Shown here piece after piece: positions 35,336 to 42,038 of a DNA stretch of 42,038 nt (positions within the stretch are counted from its first letter, which is position 1; each line of letters opens with the position of its first letter). Made by a program: the position numbers and the translations under genes. Below the pieces are notes generated by a model. That model was not told where the DNA came from and ran no database searches. It worked only from the letters and a program-made list of their open reading frames with translations. Source of the stretch: SCGC-AAA076-P13 sp965656035 (GTDB lineage Bacteria; Pseudomonadota; Gammaproteobacteria; Magnimaribacterales; D2472); NCBI GenBank assembly GCA_965656035.1, contig CBFHIO010000004.1, positions 1-42,038 on the forward strand, in the 5' to 3' direction.

Positions 35336-35572
35336 ATGTTTAATCTTACCTTTACTAAAATTAAAAACTTTTTAAATAAAGTAATCGATGTACTTATACC
35401 TGTTGTGGTCGTAATGTTGCTTTTAGGTATAGTATTCGGTCCCTCTGCTCCAGTTGTTGGAGAAATTTATACTAATGTATCATCAATTCTTGCAATGCTC
35501 GGTGAGGATGGTTTGTTAGCTTTGGTAGCAATAGCTATCATTATTGCTTATTTAAATAAAAATAAAGAATAA
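35336..35572 (+). CDS. Two-helix hydrophobic mini-protein, paralogue 2, unknown function
   Basis: Read from the ATG at 35336 it has 78 residues: a short basic N-terminus (TKIKNFLNK), helix 1 about 16-33, a loop VFGPSAPVVGEIYTN, and helix 2 about 56-72 with a charged NKNKE tail. VFG falls at residues 33-35 against 32-34 in the upstream protein, and G42-E43, N47 and LGEDGL match G40-D41, N45 and LGDAGL, so the two are tandem duplicates. An in-frame TTG at 35291 would add 15 residues coded by the hairpin and no homologous sequence, so it is not preferred. No Shine-Dalgarno is exposed; the hairpin lies directly before the start. Function unknown. Confidence 0.72.
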   Translation: MFNLTFTKIKNFLNKVIDVLIPVVVVMLLLGIVFGPSAPVVGEIYTNVSSILAMLGEDGLLALVAIAIIIAYLNKNKE

Positions 35573-35583
35573 TTTATAATGTT

Positions 35584-35660
35584 TGGTGGCTATGGGTGGA
35601 ATTGAACCACCGACCCCAGCGTTATGAGTGCTGTGCTCTAACCATCTGAGCTACATAGCC
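35584..35660 (-). tRNA. Elongator tRNA-Met (CAU)
   Basis: On the minus strand a 77-base tRNA: acceptor GGCTATG/CATAGCC, D arm AGCTCAGATGGTTAGAGC, anticodon stem-loop CAGCA-CTCATAA-CGCTG, T arm GGTGGTTCAATTCCACC, encoded CCA. The acceptor, D arm and GGGGTC variable region match elongator tRNA-Met rather than the lysidine-modified tRNA-Ile, though CAU alone does not separate them. Confidence 0.93.
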
Positions 35661-35669
35661 AGTCGTTGA

Positions 35670-35697
35670 ATGATAAGTCCTAGAATCCAAGAGTCAA
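35670..35697 (-). promoter_or_regulatory. Promoter of tRNA-Met
   Basis: On the minus strand TTGACT (35692-35697) and TATCAT (35670-35675), five of six matches each, with a 16-base spacer. Transcription would start a few bases upstream of the tRNA 5' end at 35660. It lies in the 55-base gap after ychF. Confidence 0.6.
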
Positions 35698-35715
35698 TAT
35701 TTTTTTTCATTAACT

Positions 35716-36804
35716 TTAAACATTAAATTTAAAATGAATGACATCACCATCTTTAACGATATATTCCTTTCCCTCTAATCTTAATTTACCTCTTTCTTTT
35801 GCACCAGATTCTCCATGACATTCAATATAATCTTCAAAACTAATAACTTCAGCTTTAATAAAACCTCTTTCAAAATCAGTATGTATTACTCCAGCTGCAT
35901 TTGGGGCTGTTGAATTATTTTTGATAGTCCAAGCTCTTATTTCTTGAGGTCCAGCAGTAAAATATGTTTGAAGCCCAAGCAGATCATATCCTTTAAAAAT
36001 AATTTTATTAAGAACAGGCTCATCCATATTCATTAATTCTAAATACTCTTTTCTTTCCTCGTCATCCAAAACAGCTATTTCTTGTTCAATTTTAATTGAA
36101 GTTGGTATTACAACGTTTCTAGATTCATTTGCAAATTCTATTAATCTATTTAATGCGATATTAGAAGATCCATCATCTGAAACATTAGCAATATAAAATG
36201 TTGGCTTTGAGCTAAGTAGCTGAAATTTTTTTATAATTATTTTTTCATCTTCATGAAAGCTATCAATATCTATAAGTTTTCCCTTATCAAGCTCATCTTT
36301 AATTTTTAACAAGATCTCATATTCAGTTTTATTTTGTTTATCATTAGTTTTAAGGAGTTTTTCACATTTCAAAATTCTTTTCGCGACTGAATCTAGATCA
36401 GACATTATTAATTCAAGATTTATTATTTCCGCATCTCTTACAGGATCAATTGATCCATCAACATGCGTAATGTTCTCATCTTCAAAACATCTTACAACAT
36501 GAGCGAGAGCATTCATTTCTCTTATGTTAGATAGGAATGCATTTCCCAGACCTTCACCCTGTGAGGCTCCTTTAACCAGACCTGCTATATCGACTAGATC
36601 TAGACTTGCTGGGATAATTTTTTTTGAGTTTACGATATCATTAAGTTGCTTTAATCTTTTATCAGGAAGGGGAACTTTGCCTATATTTGGCTCAATAGTG
36701 CAAAAAGGGAAATTTTCTGCTGGTATTGAAGAATTTGTTAAAGCATTAAAAAGAGTGGATTTACCTACATTAGGAAGCCCAACAATGCCGCATTTGAATC
36801 CCAT
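35716..36804 (-). CDS. ychF: Ribosome-binding GTPase/ATPase YchF (OLA1 family)
   Basis: A 362-residue Obg-family nucleotidase. Walker A is GLPNVGKS at residues 9-16, followed by NFPFCTIEPN; G3 is DIAGLVKGASQGEGLGN; the C-terminal TGS domain has FERGFIKAEVISFEDY. The family's NxxE motif that gives ATP preference reads NVSD here. The ATG at 36804 comes one base after the pth stop (36806) and gives the exact family N-terminus; a longer reading from 36864 lies inside pth. The pth-ychF pair is conserved in gammaproteobacteria. Confidence 0.95.
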   Translation of the reverse strand: MGFKCGIVGLPNVGKSTLFNALTNSSIPAENFPFCTIEPNIGKVPLPDKRLKQLNDIVNSKKIIPASLDLVDIAGLVKGASQGEGLGNAFLSNIREMNALAHVVRCFEDENITHVDGSIDPVRDAEIINLELIMSDLDSVAKRILKCEKLLKTNDKQNKTEYEILLKIKDELDKGKLIDIDSFHEDEKIIIKKFQLLSSKPTFYIANVSDDGSSNIALNRLIEFANESRNVVIPTSIKIEQEIAVLDDEERKEYLELMNMDEPVLNKIIFKGYDLLGLQTYFTAGPQEIRAWTIKNNSTAPNAAGVIHTDFERGFIKAEVISFEDYIECHGESGAKERGKLRLEGKEYIVKDGDVIHFKFNV

Positions 36805-36805
36805 A

Positions 36806-37372
36806 TTATTTTGTATGCAATGTTTTTTGTAATTTAGAAAATTCTTGATTGCATAATGTATCAAAATTTAAAGAAAACAAATCGAAAGCTTTATCAATAT
36901 ACACTTTATCGGTTGGATGAAATTTATTTAATACCCAATTAGAAACCATATCTTTATGCCCAGGATGGCCTATACCAATTCTTATTCTTAAATAGTCTTT
37001 AGAGCCAGTTTTTTCAAATATATCTTTAAGACCATTATGACCACCATGACCACCGCCTTCTTTAAACCTTACCTCCCCAGGGTTTAAATCTAAATCATCA
37101 TGAAAGATTATAATTTTATTAATGGGAAGATTGATATTTTTTAACAGTTTAGAAACAGTGCGCCCACTACTATTTACATAATTGTCAGGAACAACCCAAA
37201 AGATTTCTTCTGCATGTGAGTGAGTTATATCTGCTTCAATATTACTTTTTGCAACAAAGTCAGAGCAATGCGATTTACTGAGTTTCAATAACCATTCTTT
37301 GCCAATATTATGTCTAGTATCATTATATTTTGTTCCAGGGTTTCCTAGACCAATTAAGCAAAGCTTGAGCAC
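36806..37372 (-). CDS. pth: Peptidyl-tRNA hydrolase
   Basis: A 188-residue Pth1. N11 and the catalytic H21 lie in GLGNPGTKYNDTRHNIG, the catalytic aspartate in IIFHDDLDL, and GGGHGGHNGLKDI is the substrate loop. It frees tRNAs from dropped-off peptidyl-tRNAs. The start is GTG at 37372, two bases after the rplY stop, with no separate Shine-Dalgarno outside rplY (GAGAG within its last codons). Confidence 0.96.
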   Translation of the reverse strand: MLKLCLIGLGNPGTKYNDTRHNIGKEWLLKLSKSHCSDFVAKSNIEADITHSHAEEIFWVVPDNYVNSSGRTVSKLLKNINLPINKIIIFHDDLDLNPGEVRFKEGGGHGGHNGLKDIFEKTGSKDYLRIRIGIGHPGHKDMVSNWVLNKFHPTDKVYIDKAFDLFSLNFDTLCNQEFSKLQKTLHTK

Positions 37373-37374
37373 TT

Positions 37375-38058
37375 TTAGCTCTCTTCAGATCCTTCTGCAG
37401 AGTCTTCAGATTCTGATTCTTTAATGCTTTCTTCTGCAGCGCCTTCTTCACCTTCTTCAGTAACTGGCTCTTTTTCAACAGCTTTAGGAGCAGTAACAGA
37501 TACAACCAACTGATCAGTTTCTTCTGTAAGGCCAGAAATCTCAGACCCCTCAGGTAAAGCAATTTCGGTAAGTCTTATTGAAGCACCCAATCCAAGTTCT
37601 GAAACGTCTATATCTATTGATTCAGGTATATTTCCAGCTAAACACATAATCTCAACTTCTCTGATAGCTTTTGTTAATAAGCCACCATCATTTTTAACTC
37701 CAATACAATCTTCTTCATTGACAAAGTTGATAGGAATAACAACTTTTAGTTTAGTTTTTTTAGATACTCTTTGAAAGTCAGCGTGAAGAAATTTGCCTTT
37801 AGCAGGATCTCTTTGCAGTTCTTTTAATACAACTTTCTCTTCAATATCACCGTTTTTAATTAGAAGAACCTGAGTATAAAAAAGCTCATTTTGAGAAGCT
37901 TTGGTTAGCTCATTAAGATGTAACTTTAAATTTAAAGACTCTTTTTCATCTCCATAAACTATTGCTGGAACCATTCCATCAACTTTTCTAATAACTCTAG
38001 CTTTATTAGATCCAGTTCTTTCTCTTGTTTCAGCATTTAAAACTATTTGATCGCTCAT
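37375..38058 (-). CDS. rplY: 50S ribosomal protein L25/Ctc, long form
   Basis: A 227-residue L25 of the two-domain TL5/CTC type. The N-terminal 5S rRNA-binding domain has AETRERTGSNKARVIRK and MVPAIVYGD; the C-terminal beta domain holds VPINFVNEEDCIGVKNDGG and ITEIALPEGSEI. The last 30 or so residues are an acidic Glu/Ser tail. It binds 5S rRNA. It lies 9 bases after prs and 2 bases before pth, matching the prs-rplY-pth-ychF order of Pseudomonas. Confidence 0.95.
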   Translation of the reverse strand: MSDQIVLNAETRERTGSNKARVIRKVDGMVPAIVYGDEKESLNLKLHLNELTKASQNELFYTQVLLIKNGDIEEKVVLKELQRDPAKGKFLHADFQRVSKKTKLKVVIPINFVNEEDCIGVKNDGGLLTKAIREVEIMCLAGNIPESIDIDVSELGLGASIRLTEIALPEGSEISGLTEETDQLVVSVTAPKAVEKEPVTEEGEEGAAEESIKESESEDSAEGSEES

Positions 38059-38067
38059 AATATCCTC

Positions 38068-39021
38068 TTATATAAACATCTCACTCAGAGACTCTTCATT
38101 GCTTAATCTTTTGATGCATTCTGCAATTGTCGCACCTAAAGAAATGACGCGTATTTTACTGCATTTTTTACCTTCATGTGACAATGGAATTGAATTTGTT
38201 ACCACAAGTTCATCAATTTCTGACTTATTTAATCTTTCTATTGCTGGACCAGAAAGTACAGGATGAGTAATATATGCTTTTACGCCTGCTGCACCATGAT
38301 TTTTTAATGCTTTAGCAGCATTGCACAATGTTCCAGCTGTATCAATTATATCATCAGGCACTATACAAATTTTACCCTCAATATCACCAATAATATTCAT
38401 TACCTCTGATTGGTTTTCAGAAGCTCTTCTTTTATCAATGATTGCTAAGTCAGCATCATTTAATTGTTTTGCTAAAGCTCTAGATCGAACTACACCACCA
38501 ACATCCGGAGAAACCACAACAATATTATTATCTGGATTATTTTCTTTAATATGATTAACCATCAATTTAGTTGCATAGACATTATCAGCAGGCATATCAA
38601 AGAAACCTTGAATTGTCTCAGAATGAAGGTCTACAGTTAAAACTCTATCAATACCGACAGAATAAAACATATCAGCTACAACTTTTGCACTAATTGGCAC
38701 CCTTGCAGACCTAACTCTTCTGTCTTGCCTCGCATAACCGTAATAGGGAACTATAGCTGTAATTCTAGATGCGGACGATCGTTTAAGAGCATCTGCAAGT
38801 AACATTAACTCCATTAAATTTTTATTTGAAGGAGCACACGTAGATTGAAGTATAAAAGTATCATGACCTCTGACATTATCCTCAATTTGGACTTTTATTT
38901 CTCCATCCGAGAAATACCCTACATCTGCTTTAGATAATTTAACATCTAATATTTCTGCAACCTCTTGAGCTAGTTCTGGATTTGCTGATCCAGTGAAAAG
39001 ATCTAGGATTTGTTTGCTCAT
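38068..39021 (-). CDS. prs: Ribose-phosphate pyrophosphokinase
   Basis: A 317-residue class I PRPP synthetase. The flexible catalytic loop is PYYGYARQDRRVRSARVPIS, the metal-binding region VLTVDLHSETIQGFF, and the PRPP loop DDIIDTAGTLCNAA. It makes PRPP from ribose-5-phosphate and ATP for nucleotide, His and Trp synthesis. It begins 18 bases downstream of the tRNA-Gln 3' end, so it is probably read from the ispE-tRNA transcript. Confidence 0.97.
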   Translation of the reverse strand: MSKQILDLFTGSANPELAQEVAEILDVKLSKADVGYFSDGEIKVQIEDNVRGHDTFILQSTCAPSNKNLMELMLLADALKRSSASRITAIVPYYGYARQDRRVRSARVPISAKVVADMFYSVGIDRVLTVDLHSETIQGFFDMPADNVYATKLMVNHIKENNPDNNIVVVSPDVGGVVRSRALAKQLNDADLAIIDKRRASENQSEVMNIIGDIEGKICIVPDDIIDTAGTLCNAAKALKNHGAAGVKAYITHPVLSGPAIERLNKSEIDELVVTNSIPLSHEGKKCSKIRVISLGATIAECIKRLSNEESLSEMFI

Positions 39022-39038
39022 TCTTTTCCTCTCTTAAT

Positions 39039-39113
39039 TGGCTGGGGTGGTAGGATTCGAACCTACGCATGACGGGATCAAAACCCGTTGCCTTACCGCT
39101 TGGCTACACCCCA
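39039..39113 (-). tRNA. tRNA-Gln (anticodon UUG)
   Basis: On the minus strand a 75-base tRNA: acceptor TGGGGTG/CACCCCA, D arm GCCAAGCGGTAAGGC, anticodon stem-loop ACGGG-TTTTGAT-CCCGT, T arm TAGGTTCGAATCCTA, discriminator G, encoded CCA. It begins 3 bases after the ispE stop and ends 17 bases before the prs ATG. Confidence 0.96.
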
Positions 39114-39116
39114 ACA

Positions 39117-39929
39117 CTACACAAACTCCTTTAAAGGCGAATATTGTAATGGTTTAGCTAAAAAGAATCTCCAATTACTTGGAATTATTTTCAAAATTTT
39201 ATCTTTTTCGACATCACTATTATATTTTATAAACATTGTTGAGCCACTACCAGAAAGATAAATCTGATGTTTTTTTGAATTTTTTTTATAAAAATCTTCC
39301 ACCTGTTTATTGCTCTTCAAAAAAATTCCCCAAAAAGAGTTCTGATCATTTTCAAACAGTTCATTTTTAATTTTTTTTGATTTCTCATAGTCTGAGAACA
39401 TTTTTTGTGTTGAATTAAATATCTTCGGGTCAATGATGATATATTTTGAAATTTCAGATTCTTTCTCTTGAAAAATATCTCCAATACCTGATGCAAATAC
39501 ATTTTTACAATTTATAAAAAATGGAACGTCTGCACCTATTGTTCTTCCAATATCCATCATTTGGCCTTGGTTTAAATTTAACCCCCATATCTTATTTAAG
39601 ATCATAATAGTTGTGGCTGCATTTGAACTACCGCCACCAAGACCTGCACCTATTGGGATATTTTTTTTAATTGTAATTTTAGCTCCACAATTTTTCTTAG
39701 AAAGCTCTTGTATAGAAACTGCAGCCTTATAAATTGTATTTTCTTTTGGATTAAGTGAAGAATTATCGGCATCAATCAAGATACCGTCTTTTGCTTGTTC
39801 AAAAGTCATAAAGTCATACAAATCAATAAATTGAAATGAAGTATCCAGATTATGATAACCATTAGAATTTTTATCTAATATTTTTAAATGAAGATTAATC
39901 TTTGCTGGAGAACTTATTGAGATCTTCAT
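39117..39929 (-). CDS. ispE: 4-diphosphocytidyl-2-C-methyl-D-erythritol kinase
   Basis: A 270-residue GHMP kinase. The N-terminal PAKINLHLKIL (catalytic Lys), the ATP loop IPIGAGLGGGSSNAA and the third GHMP motif YLSGSGSTMF are all present, with the catalytic Asp in GADVPFF. It phosphorylates the methylerythritol intermediate in isoprenoid synthesis. Its start overlaps the lolB stop by 4 bases (ATGA). The lolB-ispE-tRNA-prs order is as in many gammaproteobacteria. Confidence 0.95.
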   Translation of the reverse strand: MKISISSPAKINLHLKILDKNSNGYHNLDTSFQFIDLYDFMTFEQAKDGILIDADNSSLNPKENTIYKAAVSIQELSKKNCGAKITIKKNIPIGAGLGGGSSNAATTIMILNKIWGLNLNQGQMMDIGRTIGADVPFFINCKNVFASGIGDIFQEKESEISKYIIIDPKIFNSTQKMFSDYEKSKKIKNELFENDQNSFWGIFLKSNKQVEDFYKKNSKKHQIYLSGSGSTMFIKYNSDVEKDKILKIIPSNWRFFLAKPLQYSPLKEFV

Positions 39930-40405
39930 TTTTTGATTAAATACCCGCTAATTAAATTTTCTTGATAAGAAATAGCAAAATTTAACTTATTGTCTTTTAT
40001 GCTGCATGTAAGATTAAAATATGAACCTTCAATCAATTCATTAATGTTAAAGCCTCTTGATAAAAGGCATTGTCTCAACCAATATTTGAAATTTCTGTTT
40101 ACTGAATCAGGTATATAAAAAGGATTACTGTTTTTGGTTGGCACTATATTTAGATTTTTGTTCTCTCTAGCTTCAATAATCAAGACATTTCCATAAAATG
40201 GCTTCTTAAGTTGTATAATAGAATCTAGTTTAGATAAGCTTATAACTATATTTAGTGACACTGGTTCAACATTGCTTGATTCAACCAGTAACTTGCCTGA
40301 ATAAATGTTGTATTTATTATCTTTGTTAATGGTTGAGCAAGAGACAGTTATACAAACAAGAACGTAAATAAATTTTTTTATAATGGAATTACAGTTATTT
40401 GGCAT
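39926..40405 (-). CDS. lolB: Outer-membrane lipoprotein LolB, short and divergent
   Basis: A 159-residue lipoprotein. Two lysines precede a hydrophobic segment ending TVSC, so C23 is the likely lipidated residue; the box fits the loose lipoprotein pattern but lacks the usual Leu at -3. The body has NIYSGKLLVES (beta strand 1 of LolB), a PFYGNVLII strand and YWLRQCLLSRGF. Overall similarity to LolB (about 200 residues in E. coli) is weak; the call leans on the position between hemA and ispE, which is the LolB site. The start ATG lies inside the 5' end of the divergent hemA, a 23-base head-to-head overlap. Confidence 0.75.
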   Translation of the reverse strand: MPNNCNSIIKKFIYVLVCITVSCSTINKDNKYNIYSGKLLVESSNVEPVSLNIVISLSKLDSIIQLKKPFYGNVLIIEARENKNLNIVPTKNSNPFYIPDSVNRNFKYWLRQCLLSRGFNINELIEGSYFNLTCSIKDNKLNFAISYQENLISGYLIKK

Positions 40406-41615
40406 AAATCATAAAACTTCAAATGTTTCTGAAAGAGAGCAATTCATTATAAATGAGTCCAATCAAATTTTATTAAATACTTTCTTAAAAGAAAAATTTA
40501 AAGAAAAGATAGACTCTTTTTTTGGTGTTTCTACTTGTAATAGAACTGAAGTTTATTTGCTAGCTGAATCGGGACTTGTTAGTGAAATTCTACTTGAAAC
40601 ATTAATATTCTTTGAAATAAACCACATACAAAAAGAAAGCTTTTATATCCTTGATAATCAGGATGCATTCATACATATATGTAAAGTTGCATCAGGAATA
40701 GACTCTCAGGTACTTGGAGAACAGGAAATATTTGGACAATTTAAAAAAGCTATAGAGGTTGCAAGACATGCAGATATTGCTAAACCCAGTCTTTTAAGTT
40801 ACACAAAAAAAGTTATCGAGATAGTAAAAAAAGTTAGAACACAGACAAATATAGGATTAAATCCATTATCTGTTAGTGGATTGTCGTTAAATTTAGTAAA
40901 AAATATCTTTGAGGAACCTCAAAATCAAAACGTTCTTATTCTTGGAGCTGGATCACTGGCACACGCTATTATTGATGATCTTATTAAAAAAGACATAACT
41001 AATATTCGAGCAGTAAATAGAAGTAAAAAAACAATTAAAATAAACAATGATCATGAAATAGTGCCATCATCTTTAAATACTTTGCATAAAGAATTAGAGT
41101 TTGCTGATATTGTAATAGCATCGGCTACCGCTGATCTGCCTTTAATTGGTAAAGGCTCTATAGAAAACGCCCTCAAAGTTCGTAGAAATAAACCAATGCT
41201 TTTAATTGATTTGGCAGTACCAAGAAATATTGAGGAAGAAATTAAGAATATTGAACAAGCATATTTATTCTCAATCGACGACATAGAAAAAATTACACAA
41301 GACAATTATGGTCAAAGAGTAATTGAGGCTGAGAAAGCTCTTAACATAATTGTGCTTGAGTCTCAGGATGCCCTTAAATCAATTCATGAAAAAATAATTA
41401 AAGATAAAGTTCAAATAAAATTAGAATCGTTTTTAGATCAACTTTCAGAAGAAGAGATCAAAAGGTTTAAATCCTCAGAGGATCTAAAACAAATGATAAT
41501 GAATTTATCAATAATAAAATATGAAGATAAATCTATAGATGAGGTCTTAGATATTAATAATGTTGATAATCATGTGATTGAATCAATGTTTAAAAGGTAC
41601 ATTAATAATGCATGA
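40383..41615 (+). CDS. hemA: Glutamyl-tRNA reductase
   Basis: A 410-residue HemA. The catalytic cysteine is C52 in STCNRTEVYLL; a GINHKTSNVSERE start, the SGIDSQVLGEQEIFGQFK signature, a Rossmann LILGAGSLAHAI and a C-terminal dimerisation domain follow. It reduces Glu-tRNA to glutamate-1-semialdehyde, the first step of tetrapyrrole synthesis. Its start codon lies 23 bases inside the antisense lolB reading. It overlaps prfA by 8 bases, as hemA-prfA in E. coli are adjacent. Confidence 0.96.
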   Translation: MELQLFGINHKTSNVSEREQFIINESNQILLNTFLKEKFKEKIDSFFGVSTCNRTEVYLLAESGLVSEILLETLIFFEINHIQKESFYILDNQDAFIHICKVASGIDSQVLGEQEIFGQFKKAIEVARHADIAKPSLLSYTKKVIEIVKKVRTQTNIGLNPLSVSGLSLNLVKNIFEEPQNQNVLILGAGSLAHAIIDDLIKKDITNIRAVNRSKKTIKINNDHEIVPSSLNTLHKELEFADIVIASATADLPLIGKGSIENALKVRRNKPMLLIDLAVPRNIEEEIKNIEQAYLFSIDDIEKITQDNYGQRVIEAEKALNIIVLESQDALKSIHEKIIKDKVQIKLESFLDQLSEEEIKRFKSSEDLKQMIMNLSIIKYEDKSIDEVLDINNVDNHVIESMFKRYINNA

Positions 41616-42038
41616 TTCAATGAAGGCAAAGCTCTCAAAACTTCAAAAAAGGCTTGCTGAAATTCAGAAGCTATTAATAAATTCAGAGACTATTAAAGAT
41701 ATGGAAAACTATACTCTGCTTAATAAAGAGTTTGCAGATCTAAAGCCAATTGTTGATAAGTTTGATGAATATAACTCTGTTCTTGCTGGTATAAATGATG
41801 CAAATGAGATTCTTGAATCAGGTGACGAAGATCTAAAAAGTCTTGCCGAAGAAGAATTAAAAGAATCATTAGATAAACCAGATAAATTAGAACAAGAATT
41901 AAAATTAATGTTATTACCTAAAGATTCAGCAGATGACGGTTCTGCATTCCTTGAAATCAGAGCAGGAGCTGGAGGAGATGAGGCAGGTATTTTTGCAGGG
42001 GATCTATTCAGAATGTATTCACGACTTGCAGAAAGAGA
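41608..42038 (+). CDS. prfA: Peptide chain release factor 1, N-terminal part (runs off the window)
   Basis: 143 codons are present before the window ends. The N-terminal helical domain (KLSKLQKRLAEIQKLL) and the LLPKDSADDGSAFLEIRAGAGGDEAGIFAGDLFRMYSR block match RF1; the GGQ catalytic loop would lie beyond the end. The ATG at 41608 aligns with the E. coli start and overlaps the hemA stop by 8 bases; an alternative in-frame ATG is at 41620. Confidence 0.95.
   Translation, partial: MHDSMKAKLSKLQKRLAEIQKLLINSETIKDMENYTLLNKEFADLKPIVDKFDEYNSVLAGINDANEILESGDEDLKSLAEEELKESLDKPDKLEQELKLMLLPKDSADDGSAFLEIRAGAGGDEAGIFAGDLFRMYSRLAER

Noticed and set aside
36805..36864. 20-residue N-terminal extension of YchF
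   Set aside because: It lies within pth in another frame; YchF begins with MGFKCGIVGLPNVGKS.

Overview
The window looks like a contiguous core-genome segment of a streamlined, AT-rich gammaproteobacterium. The gene orders holD-rimI, lptFG divergent from pepA-valS, map-glnD-dapD, carAB-greA-rlmE-ftsH-glmM-tpiA-secG, tRNA-rimP-nusA-infB-rbfA-truB-rpsO-pnp and hemA/lolB-ispE-prs-rplY-pth-ychF are all gammaproteobacterial. Low G+C, 0-20 base gene spacing, many 1-14 base overlaps and shortened proteins fit a marine oligotroph such as the SAR86 group. That clade assignment is inference; no rRNA gene is present.

Layout. 1-5769: 5' end of leuA (minus), holD-rimI (plus), a small membrane protein and glutathione peroxidase (minus), an ElaA-type acetyltransferase (plus), then an alpha/beta hydrolase and a C-terminally short valS (minus). 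5788-9955: pepA, divergent from lptF-lptG, then an RDD membrane protein. 9996-16824: a POT peptide transporter convergent with dapE-dapD and glnD-map. 16979-34926: a long plus-strand run for carbamoyl phosphate, transcript cleavage, rRNA methylation, membrane proteolysis, cell-wall precursor, triose-phosphate isomerase, Sec export, initiator tRNA, translation factors, S15 and PNPase, ended by a clear intrinsic terminator at 34952-34982. Inside it a single tRNA-Leu gene points the other way. 35066-35572: two tandem homologous hydrophobic mini-proteins of unknown function separated by a strong hairpin. 35584-40405: minus-strand block tRNA-Met, ychF, pth, rplY, prs, tRNA-Gln, ispE, lolB. 40383-42038: hemA and the 5' part of prfA.

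Functionally the window is housekeeping: translation (four tRNAs, IF-2, NusA, RbfA, TruB, RimP, S15, Pth, YchF, L25, ValRS, RF1), LPS and lipoprotein export (LptFG, LolB), lysine/DAP synthesis (DapD, DapE), nitrogen signalling (GlnD), isoprenoid and haem precursors (IspE, HemA) and nucleotide precursors (CarAB, Prs). No mobile element, phage gene, CRISPR array or origin was seen, and no gap exceeds about 150 bases. The best candidates for something undescribed are the tandem mini-proteins at 35066-35572. Next are the ValRS that stops about 180 residues early, two candidate leaderless starts (TATAAT-N6-ATG at greA and dapD), and an initiator tRNA with a U1-U72 mismatch.
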